64,000 nucleotides of DNA from UBA5158 sp040389045. GTDB taxonomy: Bacteria > Pseudomonadota > Gammaproteobacteria > DSM-16500. A program made the position numbers and the translations under genes. This document shows positions 53,071 through 62,743 of the stretch, one piece after another. Position 1 is the first letter of the stretch, and the number at the start of each line of letters is the position of its first letter. The DNA is taken from positions 89,722 to 153,721 of the forward strand of contig JAZKAT010000024.1 in NCBI GenBank assembly GCA_040389045.1, written 5' to 3'. The notes beneath the pieces were generated by a model. It was given only the letters and a program-made list of their open reading frames with translations, did not search any database and was not told the DNA's origin.

Positions 53071-53469
53071 TCAATTTCTTCTTAAAAACCCATAGTTCAC
53101 CGATGGAAAATTATTATTATAAAGCAATGCCGCAGGCAGAGCAGCTATCGCCTCGTCATGAGTTTTTTTGCTAATGCAGTCCGGTATGCCCAACAAGAAC
53201 TTCAAAGCATCACGAGTATCATGGCTGAAGATATAAGTTTTTAACTTACTATCGTAATAGGAATAAAATTTATTGGGTTGTTTACGATCTTTAATATTCA
53301 TAAATAAAACTCCAGCCGCAAATTCAGCTGATTGCGGATAAAACTTTACATAAAGCTTTTCATAAGGGCCATCATGATCAATTATCAAATATTCAGCCCA
53401 TAGTTTGACTCTATGATTACGATTTAATCTTGAAGTTCTTAAACCTTCTTCTTTGATAGGGATAGCCAT
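53071..53469 (-). CDS. protein of unknown function next to thyA
   Basis: The 132-aa protein is not recognised. It is soluble, mixed alpha/beta by composition (KLWAEYLIIDHDGPYEKLYVKFYP, AAGVLFMNIKDRKQPNKFYSYY), with a basic N-terminus and C-terminus (NYGFLRRN) and no signal peptide. It starts 3 nt after the thyA stop and is therefore probably co-transcribed with thyA. Codon use is AT-rich compared with thyA, suggesting a separate origin. Confidence 0.65.
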   Translation of the reverse strand: MAIPIKEEGLRTSRLNRNHRVKLWAEYLIIDHDGPYEKLYVKFYPQSAEFAAGVLFMNIKDRKQPNKFYSYYDSKLKTYIFSHDTRDALKFLLGIPDCISKKTHDEAIAALPAALLYNNNFPSVNYGFLRRN

Positions 53470-53472
53470 TCT

Positions 53473-54267
53473 CTAAACCGCCACCTCACCTTTAATATGC
53501 GGGTGAGCTTGATAATCTAAAATTTCAAAATCTTCATACTGATACTCAAACAATGAAGCGGGTTTGCGATTGATATACAAGCGCGGCAATGGTAACGGCG
53601 TGCGCGTTAATTGCAAATCCACTTGTTCAAGATGGTTTGAATATATATGGCAATCGCCACCCGCCCAAATAAATTCACCCGGAATAAGATCACATTGTTG
53701 TGCAACCATAAAAGTTAATAAAGAATACGAAGCAATATTAAATGGCACGCCTAAAAACATATCGGCGGAACGCTGATATAACTGACACGATAGCTTGCCC
53801 TCTTCCACATAAAACTGAATGATGACATGACAAGGCTGCAAAGCCATTTTTGCTAATTCACCAACATTCCACGCGCTGATAATCAAACGTCTTGAGTCAG
53901 GGTTTGTTTTGATTTGTTCGACCAGCTTAGTCATTTGATCGATAGTGGTATTATCGGCCGTGCGCCATGCGCGCCATTGTTCACCATAAATCGGGCCAAG
54001 ATTACCTTGCGCATCCGCCCATTCATCCCAGATAGTAACTCTGTTCTCATGCAAATATTTAATATTAGTGTCACCGCGCAAAAACCACAGCAATTCATAA
54101 AAAATACTGCGCACCGATAATTTTTTCGTGGTTAGCAGTGGAAAGCCTTTGCTTAAATCAAAACGCATTTGATGACCAAAAACACTTAACGTGCCCGTGC
54201 CAGTGCGATCCGTTTTTTTGCTGCCATGATCACGAATATGTTTGATCAAATCTAAATATTGCTGCAT
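53473..54267 (-). CDS. thyA: thymidylate synthase
   Basis: ThyA methylates dUMP to dTMP using methylenetetrahydrofolate. The 264-aa product (same length as E. coli) has the nucleophile Cys146 in LQPCHVIIQFYV, RSADMFLGVPFNIASY, and GDCHIYSNH. Its start overlaps the end of lgt by 16 nt, in the conserved order rppH-ptsP-(TSUP)-lgt-thyA. Confidence 0.96.
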   Translation of the reverse strand: MQQYLDLIKHIRDHGSKKTDRTGTGTLSVFGHQMRFDLSKGFPLLTTKKLSVRSIFYELLWFLRGDTNIKYLHENRVTIWDEWADAQGNLGPIYGEQWRAWRTADNTTIDQMTKLVEQIKTNPDSRRLIISAWNVGELAKMALQPCHVIIQFYVEEGKLSCQLYQRSADMFLGVPFNIASYSLLTFMVAQQCDLIPGEFIWAGGDCHIYSNHLEQVDLQLTRTPLPLPRLYINRKPASLFEYQYEDFEILDYQAHPHIKGEVAV

Positions 54268-55049
54268 TGTGTTTTGCTCCTATACGCATAAAACATCATG
54301 ATCACACCAAAAATTAACATAGGCAGTGATAACACTTGCCCTTCCGTCAACCAGCCAAACGCCAGATAACCAATTTGCGCATCGGGCTCTCGTACAAATT
54401 CTACTAATAACCGAAACGCGCCATACAAAATTAAAAACAATCCAGACACTGCCCACCGCGGTCTTGGCTTCATTGAATAAAGCCATAACACGACAAACAT
54501 CACTACCCCTTCCAGAAAAAATTCGTAAAGCTGCGATGGATGTCGCGGCGCGCTGCCCGCGTGTGGAAATACCATGCCCCAGGGCACATTAGTCACTTTG
54601 CCCCACAGTTCGCCGTTAATAAAATTACCGATGCGCCCCGCGCCTAAACCAATCGGCGCCACAGGCGCAACCAGGTCCATAATATCCACAAAATTCTTGC
54701 CGATTTTGCGCGCGTACAATCCCATGGCAACTAACACACCCAGGAAGCCACCATGAAATGACATACCACCATTCCAAATCTTGAAGAGGATTAATGGATT
54801 GGCGATAAAATCAGACCATGCATAAAAAATTACATAACCCAGACGGCCACCTAAAATAATCCCTAGCGCGCCATAAAATAAGATATCGGACATTTGTTCC
54901 GCGGAAAAACCACGATCTGAATGTTTTACCCGCCAAGTCAATAATACCCAGCAGGCCACAAAACTAAATAGATACATCAAGCCATACCAGTGAATGGCCA
55001 GTGGGCCCAGCTGAACGATGACTGGATCAATGTGTGGATAAGCGATCAT
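54252..55049 (-). CDS. lgt: prolipoprotein diacylglyceryl transferase
   Basis: Lgt adds diacylglycerol to the lipobox cysteine of prolipoproteins in the inner membrane. From the ATG at 55049 (MIAYPHIDPVIVQLGPLAIHW) the protein is 265 aa, with membrane helices throughout, the Lgt signature GAGRIGNFINGELWG, and HAGSAPRHPSQLYE. The longer frame upstream reads through the TSUP gene and is not used. The ATG overlaps the TSUP stop as ATGA. Its substrates in this window would include LolB, DotK and the 47924 lipoprotein. Confidence 0.95.
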   Translation of the reverse strand: MIAYPHIDPVIVQLGPLAIHWYGLMYLFSFVACWVLLTWRVKHSDRGFSAEQMSDILFYGALGIILGGRLGYVIFYAWSDFIANPLILFKIWNGGMSFHGGFLGVLVAMGLYARKIGKNFVDIMDLVAPVAPIGLGAGRIGNFINGELWGKVTNVPWGMVFPHAGSAPRHPSQLYEFFLEGVVMFVVLWLYSMKPRPRWAVSGLFLILYGAFRLLVEFVREPDAQIGYLAFGWLTEGQVLSLPMLIFGVIMMFYAYRSKTQCSNI

Positions 55050-55852
55050 AGAAACCCTTTGATAACAGGTGTCAGCATATTCGCTGCGACCAACAATAGA
55101 AAAACTGCCAGTATACGCTTTAAAACGGGTATTGGCAGCCGATAAGCGAGCGCTGTGCCCAAGGGGGCGAACAATATACTGGAGAGCGCCACTCCCAAAA
55201 ATGCCGGCCAATAAACAAACCCGGTACTCCAGGGCACATTCAACATCGCCGATCGGCCTAACCACATGAAGCAACTACTGGCCAGCAAACCCATAAATAC
55301 ACCGCAAGCCACTGACGTGCCAGTCGCCTGCCGCATATTAATTTGAAAACGTATCATAAACGGAATCAACAATACGCCGCCGCCCATACCTAAAATACCT
55401 GCCAAGGTGCCAATCAAACCCGTCATGGCAAAAGTCAGCGCTGGCGTGGGGAAATCCGGTTTAGCTTCCGCAAGCTGGCCTTGAAATAATCGCACCGCGA
55501 TAAATATCAGAAACCCACTAAAAAAAATCCGTAACCCCGTCGAAGGCAAATACTGCGCGAGCAACGCGCCGCACACTACACCTGACAGTAAGCCGGGCAA
55601 AAATCTTTTCACCAAATCCCAGCGCACCGATTGCCGCTTTAAGTGCGCTCTTAGTGACGATAAAAAAGTAATAACAATCGTGGTCAGCGAGGTACCAATC
55701 GCCATTTGCATGACATGGTTATCCGCAACCACATGTAAATGTACAAATGCCGCCGCTAACGCTGGCACGACAATGATGCCGCCACCCAGTCCCAGCAGGC
55801 CCGCGAGCATGCCAGAAAACGCGCCGATTAAAAGATAAATACCAATAGACAT
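55046..55852 (-). CDS. TSUP-family (TauE/SafE) permease
   Basis: The 268-aa protein has eight or so membrane helices and the family's two glycine-rich signatures (GMLAGLLGLGGGIIVVPAL near the N-terminus and GTLAGILGMGGGVLLIPFM in the second half). TSUP proteins export or import organosulfur or sulfite-type anions; the substrate is unknown. The ATG at 55852 overlaps the ptsP stop (TAATG), and the stop overlaps lgt (ATGA), so it is embedded in the ptsP-lgt operon, where E. coli has no gene. Confidence 0.9.
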   Translation of the reverse strand: MSIGIYLLIGAFSGMLAGLLGLGGGIIVVPALAAAFVHLHVVADNHVMQMAIGTSLTTIVITFLSSLRAHLKRQSVRWDLVKRFLPGLLSGVVCGALLAQYLPSTGLRIFFSGFLIFIAVRLFQGQLAEAKPDFPTPALTFAMTGLIGTLAGILGMGGGVLLIPFMIRFQINMRQATGTSVACGVFMGLLASSCFMWLGRSAMLNVPWSTGFVYWPAFLGVALSSILFAPLGTALAYRLPIPVLKRILAVFLLLVAANMLTPVIKGFL

Positions 55853-58119
55853 TAACGGCCCGCCCTGATTAATCCGCCTAAGCCCGCGCGCTCCAGCGCT
55901 AATTCCAAATGACATCGTATCATTACCGCGCTTTCCATACCCAACGCATCTTGCAACAATTTCGCGGCTTTTTTCAGGGTAAATTGTCTAACCACCCATT
56001 TCATCCGCGCCACTGATGACGCACTCATACTGAGTGAATCAAATCCCATGGCCAATAATAAAATGACTGCGGCCGGATCACCGGCCATTTCGCCGCAAAT
56101 ACTGACATGCTTGCCTTCCTGATGGCCGCCTTCCACCACTTGAATCAACGCGCGCAGCACTGCGGGATGGAATGAATCAAATAAATTGGCGACGCGCGAG
56201 TTATTGCGATCGACTGCTAAAATATATTGGGTTAAATCATTACTGCCTACCGATAAAAAATCCACGCGTTTGGCAATACCACGCGCCTGATAAACCGCAG
56301 ACGGCACTTCAATCATCACGCCTATCTGCGGCATTTCAATTTGCGAATTTTCTTCGCAGACATCGAGGTAAGCTTTTTTTAACAAACGTAACGCTTCATC
56401 CACTTCACTAACATCCGTGACCATCGGTAACATGATGCGTAAATTATTCAAGCCAGCGCTGGCCCGCATCATCGCGCGCACCTGCACTAAAAAAATATCC
56501 GGATGATCAAGTGAAATGCGCAATCCTCGCCAACCCAAAAAAGGATTGTCTTCGCGCACGGGAAAATACGGCAATGCTTTATCACCTCCTACATCCAGCG
56601 TACGCATAGTGACTGGCCGCGGTGCGAATGACGCTAATAACTGACGGTAAACAATGCGTTGCTCTTCGCCCGAGGGAAAACGCTCACGCATTAAAAAAGG
56701 AATTTCAGTACGGTACAAACCTACACCTTCCGCGCCGACCGCCAGCGCGCGCCCAACATCCGCGCCCAAGCCGGTATTGGCCATCATCATGACTCGATGA
56801 TTATCTTTGGTTTCGGCCGGTTCATCCCGCAATACTTTGAGTGATTCATCCAATTGTTGTGCTTCATGAATCAATTGCTCAAACTCTTCACGCAATGATG
56901 CGCGCGGACAAATGTAAATTTGTCCATAATAACCATCGACGACTATTTCCTGATTTTGCAACTGCGCGATAGGAACATCGGCGACACCCATCACCGTTGG
57001 CACACCCATGGCGCGCGCCAGAATAGCGAGGTGTGAACTATTCGAGCCATGCACGGAAATAACACCCGCCAGACAACCTTCCGGTACTTCCGCCAAATCC
57101 GTCGCCAATAAATTTTCGCCGATTAAAATAGTTTTTTCACTGTAGTGTGGCAGCATGCGGTCACTGCTTTGTAAATAAGACAATACCCTATGCCCCAGGT
57201 CGCGGATGTCCGCGGCACGTTCACGCAAGTATTCATTATCCAGTTTCGTTAAGCGGTCAGCATGCGTAGAAATGACTTTACGCAACGCCCCTTGCGCCCA
57301 GTTGCCAGCACGAATTTCCGCAATGACTTCCACACCCAGGCTGGCGTTATCTAAAATTCGTTCATAGGCATCGAATAACGCGCGCTCTTCTTCCGGTAAA
57401 GTTGGATACAAGCGATCAGCCAGTCGGTGCATATCTTCCCGCGCCGCTGCCAGAGCGCTTTCCAGCAACAAAATTTCCTGCTCAATATTGTCGGGCACGC
57501 GATCGGGTATAACATTGAAATCACACAAGGGGAACACGACTACGCCCGTGCCTATACTCACGCCCGGGGCACCGGCAATACCCGTATAAGTGACTTCGCC
57601 TACATAGTCATGGCGCTCAAATAAATTAGCAATCGAACCCGTCGCCTGCGCATGGGCAATAATTGCGGCCAGCTGCGCCGCCAGCGTCACTAAAAAAGCT
57701 TCTTCCGCTTCATCAAAACGTCTTGCTTCATGCTGTTGTACTACCAGCACACCTAACACTTGGCGGTGATAAATAATCGGCGTACCGAGAAAAGCTTTAA
57801 AGGGTTCTTCGCGGGCTTCGGGTACCGATAAAAAACGCGGATGTTTTTCGGCATAATCAATGTTGACCGGTTCTTCACGCTCGCCGACTAGACCCACCAG
57901 TCCCTGGGAAACTGGAATACGTATTTTATTCACAGCGAGAGGATTTAAACCCTGGGTTGCGGTTAACACATATTCGCCGCGTTTTCTGTCTAACAAAAAA
58001 ATCGAACAAGCCTGGGCATCAAGCGCCTGACCTATCCGTTCTACCATAATGCCCAATGCCGAGCGAAAATCTTCGGCGCTATCGACTTCCTGTAAAATAC
58101 TGCGCAGGGTCGTGAGCAT
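55852..58119 (-). CDS. ptsP: PEP-protein phosphotransferase PtsP (enzyme I-Ntr)
   Basis: PtsP is enzyme I of the nitrogen-related PTS and phosphorylates NPr (PtsO). The 755-aa product has an N-terminal GAF domain (about 1-160), the EI domain with the phosphorylated His at about 363 (SNSSHLAILARAMG), and the PEP-binding barrel with TLDVGGDKALPYF, GWRGLRISLDHP and HVSICGEMAGDP. It ends with a basic segment RCHLELALERAGLGGL. It lies 5 nt after rppH, the same pairing as in E. coli. Confidence 0.95.
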   Translation of the reverse strand: MLTTLRSILQEVDSAEDFRSALGIMVERIGQALDAQACSIFLLDRKRGEYVLTATQGLNPLAVNKIRIPVSQGLVGLVGEREEPVNIDYAEKHPRFLSVPEAREEPFKAFLGTPIIYHRQVLGVLVVQQHEARRFDEAEEAFLVTLAAQLAAIIAHAQATGSIANLFERHDYVGEVTYTGIAGAPGVSIGTGVVVFPLCDFNVIPDRVPDNIEQEILLLESALAAAREDMHRLADRLYPTLPEEERALFDAYERILDNASLGVEVIAEIRAGNWAQGALRKVISTHADRLTKLDNEYLRERAADIRDLGHRVLSYLQSSDRMLPHYSEKTILIGENLLATDLAEVPEGCLAGVISVHGSNSSHLAILARAMGVPTVMGVADVPIAQLQNQEIVVDGYYGQIYICPRASLREEFEQLIHEAQQLDESLKVLRDEPAETKDNHRVMMMANTGLGADVGRALAVGAEGVGLYRTEIPFLMRERFPSGEEQRIVYRQLLASFAPRPVTMRTLDVGGDKALPYFPVREDNPFLGWRGLRISLDHPDIFLVQVRAMMRASAGLNNLRIMLPMVTDVSEVDEALRLLKKAYLDVCEENSQIEMPQIGVMIEVPSAVYQARGIAKRVDFLSVGSNDLTQYILAVDRNNSRVANLFDSFHPAVLRALIQVVEGGHQEGKHVSICGEMAGDPAAVILLLAMGFDSLSMSASSVARMKWVVRQFTLKKAAKLLQDALGMESAVMIRCHLELALERAGLGGLIRAGR

Positions 58120-58124
58120 AATAA

Positions 58125-58628
58125 TTAAATTTCCTTTTCAGCTTCCCAAAAGCGTTTCGACAACACTATCCGCGCGAATTCTTTCATGGCCAGGTTATAA
58201 ACCCGCCGCTTGAACGCCACTACCTGACTTAATGGATACCAATACGATACCCAGGCCCAGGAATCAAACTCTGGACTGCTGGTGACAGATAAATCAAACT
58301 GCGCATCTTCATTCACCAGACGCAACAAAAACCATTTTTGTTTCTGCCCTACACACAAAGGCTGGGAATAATGTCTGACCAAGCGTTGCGGCAACCGATA
58401 ACGCAGCCAGCGCCGCGTGGCACCTAAGACTTTAACGTCCTGCGGTTGCAAACCAATTTCCTCTTTCAATTCGCGGAACATGGCTTGTTCTGGCGTTTCA
58501 TCCGCCATTAAACCCCCCTGGGGAAATTGCCATGCCGCCTTACCTATACGTTTCGCCAGAAATACCTGGCGATTTGAATTTACCAGTATGATACCCACAC
58601 CGAGTCTGAAACCATCTTGATCAATCAC
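58125..58628 (-). CDS. rppH: RNA pyrophosphohydrolase
   Basis: RppH removes pyrophosphate from the 5' end of mRNAs, starting RNase E-dependent decay. The 167-aa product has the Nudix box GGLMADETPEQAMFRELKEEIG and WQFPQGG. The start is a GTG at 58628 (MIDQDGFRLGVG aligns with the family N-terminus), with AAGGCGG 7 nt upstream. First gene of the rppH-ptsP-TSUP-lgt-thyA set. Confidence 0.95.
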   Translation of the reverse strand: MIDQDGFRLGVGIILVNSNRQVFLAKRIGKAAWQFPQGGLMADETPEQAMFRELKEEIGLQPQDVKVLGATRRWLRYRLPQRLVRHYSQPLCVGQKQKWFLLRLVNEDAQFDLSVTSSPEFDSWAWVSYWYPLSQVVAFKRRVYNLAMKEFARIVLSKRFWEAEKEI

Positions 58629-58840
58629 TTTACAGCCGCCTTCATTCTGTATATTTATTGTATTATGTGTTATATGAAAATAGTAGTCTGCATTGTTTCA
58701 AAAACCTTACTATTCAGCAAACATAATTTACGGTGGTGATGGTGAGACTATTGCAAAAATCTAAAATATCGCACACTATTCCTAAGCGAACACGCACGTT
58801 GTAGTACTATATAAAAATTTACCACAAGAAAGGGGTGCAC

Positions 58841-60418
58841 ATGGCTATAACACTTAAAATGCTGGTTGAGAAAGCTAGACTCTATTACCAAATGATGGAG
58901 GTGAACCGACGTGGCATCACTTTAGTAGGATTAGTGACTACCCCAACCACCAAGCTTTTCGTGTTTGACCAGTTACTAGAGCAATACAACACCGACCCTG
59001 AATCTGTACGTAAATACGTATACAAGGATAAAAAGCCAGACCACACTCCTGATCAGGTCGTAGCCGAAATAATTGAAAAAGTCTTAACCCTGGGACTTAA
59101 GGAAAATGAAGTTGAAGTCATGAAAATGCAAATCTCGACTCCTTCATCGGGCCCGTCCACGCTTGAGACTTTTTTAAAGATTTTAGATAATTGCGCCAAA
59201 GTCACCAATAGAAGTTTATCAGTAGAACAAGCCAAAAATAATATTGCAGAACTTAGCGCTATTTATCAAAGCAAAATGAGTACATTAGATACCAGGGATG
59301 AGTTGTTAACCCAGGCCAATACTTTTCTAGATCAACAAGCTGTTTTAATCGCCCATCAGGAAGAAATTGACGAACTAAAACGTCAACACCAACAACAATT
59401 AACCACTGCAAGCGCTGTCATTGGCTTACTTTACTCCAAGGCTGCTGATCATGAATTGGAAATTGATGACTTAAATGCAGACGGAGAAGAATTATATGCA
59501 GACGCTGAAGAACATTTTGCATTATATGAAGCAGAAATTCAGCGCTTAAATCAGGAATATCACGATTTACAGGCTAATCGAGACGCCTTGAAATTTCGAC
59601 TCAGTGAAACTAATGCTGACTACCAAAAGCAGCTTGGTGAAGTGTCGGAACTGCTAACCCGCTATAGCGAATTACAAGTAAACTTAACTCAAACAGAACA
59701 AACAAAAAACCAGTTTCAACATGACTTGAATAGCCTGATGGAAGAGTTTGGCATTGTGTCAAAAAAATTGGCGGACACCACAGATTATAATATGCGTCTT
59801 GGTACAATGGCAGATGAATTAGCTACAAAGGTTGAGCAAGCACACGAAGACCTGAAGAGCACCCACCAAAAATTAACGCTAGTAGAAGAAGAAAAAGCAC
59901 AATTAGCACCACAAATTGACGAATTATTATCGCAAGTAACTGATAGAGACGAGGAGCTTGCCGGCAAGAACCAGTTAATAAAAGAATTAACTGCACAAAT
60001 AAGTAAACTTACCAGCGCTTCTGTTAAAGCAGCCGCAGACAAAAAAGGCTTGCAAGAAGCTCTTATGAAAGCAACCAAACTGCTTTCCAAAGTTCAAGAT
60101 GAGTATCAACATAGCGCTGACACTGTTATTGAACGTAATGCGACAATATCCGCATTGCGAGCTGAAATTGATGGCTTGCATATGCAGATAGAAGATGCAC
60201 AACAACGTGAACGTGCATCGCAAAGCAGCAGCAAGCTGAAAGAGGAATCCAGAAGTATCAATGGTTACAATGTTGATGGTAGGAACGGTAAAAAACTCCA
60301 TGGCGAAAATGCTGCATTATTATTAGCTAGCAAGACGAAACAAGGCAAGGGCAAGAAATTGCTAAAAGTTGTACCTTTGGCATCAACATCAACATTACCA
60401 ACAAACGGTCGCAGATGA
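58841..60418 (+). CDS. long coiled-coil protein, candidate effector
   Basis: The 525-aa protein has a short N-terminal domain (about 1-120, with LVEKARLYYQMMEVNRRGITLVG), then a nearly continuous coiled coil (about 125-465, rich in E, Q, L and K heptads such as LTLVEEEKAQLAPQIDELLSQ), and a basic, Ser/Gly-rich tail (KQGKGKKLLKVVPLASTS). No signal peptide or membrane helix is present. The ATG at 58841 is chosen over the GTG at 58835 because AAAGGGG lies 5 nt before it. It does not match a named family. Long coiled coils are common among Dot/Icm effectors, but a cytoskeletal or chromosome-associated role is also possible. Confidence 0.75.
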   Translation: MAITLKMLVEKARLYYQMMEVNRRGITLVGLVTTPTTKLFVFDQLLEQYNTDPESVRKYVYKDKKPDHTPDQVVAEIIEKVLTLGLKENEVEVMKMQISTPSSGPSTLETFLKILDNCAKVTNRSLSVEQAKNNIAELSAIYQSKMSTLDTRDELLTQANTFLDQQAVLIAHQEEIDELKRQHQQQLTTASAVIGLLYSKAADHELEIDDLNADGEELYADAEEHFALYEAEIQRLNQEYHDLQANRDALKFRLSETNADYQKQLGEVSELLTRYSELQVNLTQTEQTKNQFQHDLNSLMEEFGIVSKKLADTTDYNMRLGTMADELATKVEQAHEDLKSTHQKLTLVEEEKAQLAPQIDELLSQVTDRDEELAGKNQLIKELTAQISKLTSASVKAAADKKGLQEALMKATKLLSKVQDEYQHSADTVIERNATISALRAEIDGLHMQIEDAQQRERASQSSSKLKEESRSINGYNVDGRNGKKLHGENAALLLASKTKQGKGKKLLKVVPLASTSTLPTNGRR

Positions 60419-60456
60419 AAAACCTACTAAACTCTCGCAGAGGGAATTGATTAGTC

Positions 60457-61188
60457 ATGCCAATCCGAGTACTCATTACTGGCGCCAATGGACGCATGGG
60501 TCAAGCTGCCGTTAAAGCTATTTCCGCAGACCCCGCCTTAGAATTAGTGGGGACGACTACACGGCAAGATGATTTAACGGACGCGATTAAAAAAAATAAA
60601 GCCCAGGTAGTAGTTGAATTCACTAACGCGGAATCGGTTTTCGCGAATACGGCGACTATCATCGCGGCTGGCGCGCATCCGGTCATAGGCAGCAGCGGTC
60701 TTACGCTTGAGCAAATTAAAAAATTTCAGGCTGAATGCGCGAAATTAAAATTAGGCGGTATTATCGCTGCTAATTTCTCATTAGGCGCAGTGTTATTGAT
60801 GAAATACTCAAGAGAAATCGCCAAGTATTTTTCTCATGTTGAAATCATTGAAATGCATCACGATGGCAAACTGGACAGCCCTTCTGGCACTGCGCTGCAT
60901 ACCGCGGAAATGATCGCCGGTAATTTTAAACGCGAAAGCAATGGCAAAAAACTGCGTGAAACCATCCCAGGAGCACGCGGCGCCACCCATCATGAAATTC
61001 CCATTCACGCAGTGCGCATGCCGGGTTTAGTTGCGCATGAGCAAGTGATTTTTGGCAGCGTAGGTGAAACACTTACCTTGAAACATGATTCTATAGACAG
61101 GATAGCGTTTATGCCGGGGGTTTGTTTGTCCTGCAAGAAAGTCGTTGAATTGAAAGAGTTGGTTTATGGGTTGGAAAATATTTTGTAA
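60457..61188 (+). CDS. dapB: 4-hydroxy-tetrahydrodipicolinate reductase
   Basis: DapB makes tetrahydrodipicolinate for lysine and meso-diaminopimelate synthesis. The 243-aa product has the NAD(P)H-binding ITGANGRMG (about 7-15), GSSGLT, and the catalytic HHDGKLDSPSGTAL (about 138-151). It is shorter than E. coli DapB (273 aa) but within the family range. It ends 5 nt before the assembly gap. Confidence 0.94.
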   Translation: MPIRVLITGANGRMGQAAVKAISADPALELVGTTTRQDDLTDAIKKNKAQVVVEFTNAESVFANTATIIAAGAHPVIGSSGLTLEQIKKFQAECAKLKLGGIIAANFSLGAVLLMKYSREIAKYFSHVEIIEMHHDGKLDSPSGTALHTAEMIAGNFKRESNGKKLRETIPGARGATHHEIPIHAVRMPGLVAHEQVIFGSVGETLTLKHDSIDRIAFMPGVCLSCKKVVELKELVYGLENIL

Positions 61189-61193
61189 ACCCC

Positions 61194-61293
61194 NNNNNNN
61201 NNNNNNNNNNNNNNNNNNNNNNNNNNNNNNNNNNNNNNNNNNNNNNNNNNNNNNNNNNNNNNNNNNNNNNNNNNNNNNNNNNNNNNNNNNNNN
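61194..61293. other. assembly gap (100 N)
   Basis: Exactly 100 N characters separate dapB from the NfeD gene. The fixed length indicates a scaffold join of unknown real size, so adjacency of the two sides is not proven at sequence level. Confidence 0.99.
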
Positions 61294-61369
61294 TTCTTTA
61301 TATTCCATAAGCACCATTCACTAAAAAGTTTTATAATCATAAAATACCCATAAGAAGAAAAGGACAACC

Positions 61370-62743
61370 ATGAAAAATTATGTCCTGTGGTGGTGCGCGA
61401 AACTTCTTCTAGCCAGTTGCCTGGCAGCCCCCTCTGTGTGCAGCGCCGCTGAAGCTATTTTACTGAATGTAGATTCCCCTATCGGCCCTGCTACGCAAAA
61501 TTATATAGAAAACGGTTTGAACTTCGCCGCAACTCGCAAAGCGGAATTAATCATTATCCAACTCGATACCCCAGGTGGATTATCAACCGCTATGCACAAT
61601 ATCGACAAAGCCATTCTCGCTTCAATCATACCCGTCGCCACTTATGTCGCGCCTGGTGGCGCGCGCGCTGCCAGCGCGGGGACTTTTATTTTATATGCCA
61701 GCCAAATTGCCGCCATGGCGCCGGGCACCAATGTAGGTGCGGCGTCACCTGTTAATTTAATGGCGGCAGACACGAATAAATCCACTAACGCAGCCGAAAA
61801 GATTGATCAACAAAATCTTTCGACCCTGGAACGTAAAGAAACCAATGATGCCATCGCCAATATTAAAAGCATGGCCCAGTTGCATAATCGCAATGCTGAC
61901 TGGGCTGAACAAGCGGTACGAAATTCCGTGAGTTTATCCGCGACCGAAGCACTGAAAGCGCATGTCATTGATTATGTCGCCACTGACATCCCTGATTTAT
62001 TAAAACAAATTAATGGCAGTTCCGTAAGCGTCAATGGCGCCAGCAAAAAATTAATTACTACTAATCTCACGGTTACTGCCTATCAACCTGACTGGCGGTA
62101 TAAATTTCTGGAAATTATCACCGATCCTAACATCGCTTATATTTTATTATTGATAGGCATGTATGGTTTGTTTTTTGAATTTTATCACCCAGGCTTGATA
62201 TTACCGGGCGCTGCAGGCACCGTTTCATTATTGATAGCGCTTTATGCATTTCAATTATTACCGATTAATTACGTAGGTTTTGCTTTGGTCTTGTTAGGCA
62301 TTATTTTTATGATTATTGAAATCTTGATTTCCAGTTTTGGCGTATTGGGCGTCGCTGGCATAGCCGCGTTTGTCACCGGCTCAATTTTACTATTGGATAT
62401 CAATAGTCCCGGCTATCAAATTGCCTGGTCATTGATTCTCATGATGACCGTGTTAACCGTAGCTTATTTTCTATTAATCGTCAGTTTGAGCGTACAAGCC
62501 ATGCGAGCAAAAGTGGTCACTGGGCGCGAAGCTATCGTGGGGGAAGAAGGCGAAGTGTTAGCGTTTTTAAATGATTTCTGGCAAGTACGCATAGGTGGTG
62601 AAATCTGGCAGGCAGTAAGTAACGAACCGCTACAATTACAACAAAAAATTCGCGTCATAGCGATTTCAGGGTTAATATTGACTGTTGCGCCACTTAATCC
62701 ATCTACCACTGACAGGAGACCTCAGCATGTCAGAACTCTTTAG
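61370..62743 (+). CDS. NfeD-type membrane-bound serine protease
   Basis: The 457-aa product has a signal peptide (about 1-26), a ClpP-like protease domain (IIIQLDTPGGLSTAM, GGARAASAGTFILYAS with the likely catalytic Ser, ERKETNDAIANIKSMA with the likely Lys), four membrane helices (about 240-375), and a C-terminal OB-fold NfeD domain (VVTGREAIVGEEGEV). These long NfeD proteins cleave stomatin-like partners, and the slipin gene follows here with a 17-nt overlap. Length is normal. Confidence 0.92.
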   Translation: MKNYVLWWCAKLLLASCLAAPSVCSAAEAILLNVDSPIGPATQNYIENGLNFAATRKAELIIIQLDTPGGLSTAMHNIDKAILASIIPVATYVAPGGARAASAGTFILYASQIAAMAPGTNVGAASPVNLMAADTNKSTNAAEKIDQQNLSTLERKETNDAIANIKSMAQLHNRNADWAEQAVRNSVSLSATEALKAHVIDYVATDIPDLLKQINGSSVSVNGASKKLITTNLTVTAYQPDWRYKFLEIITDPNIAYILLLIGMYGLFFEFYHPGLILPGAAGTVSLLIALYAFQLLPINYVGFALVLLGIIFMIIEILISSFGVLGVAGIAAFVTGSILLLDINSPGYQIAWSLILMMTVLTVAYFLLIVSLSVQAMRAKVVTGREAIVGEEGEVLAFLNDFWQVRIGGEIWQAVSNEPLQLQQKIRVIAISGLILTVAPLNPSTTDRRPQHVRTL

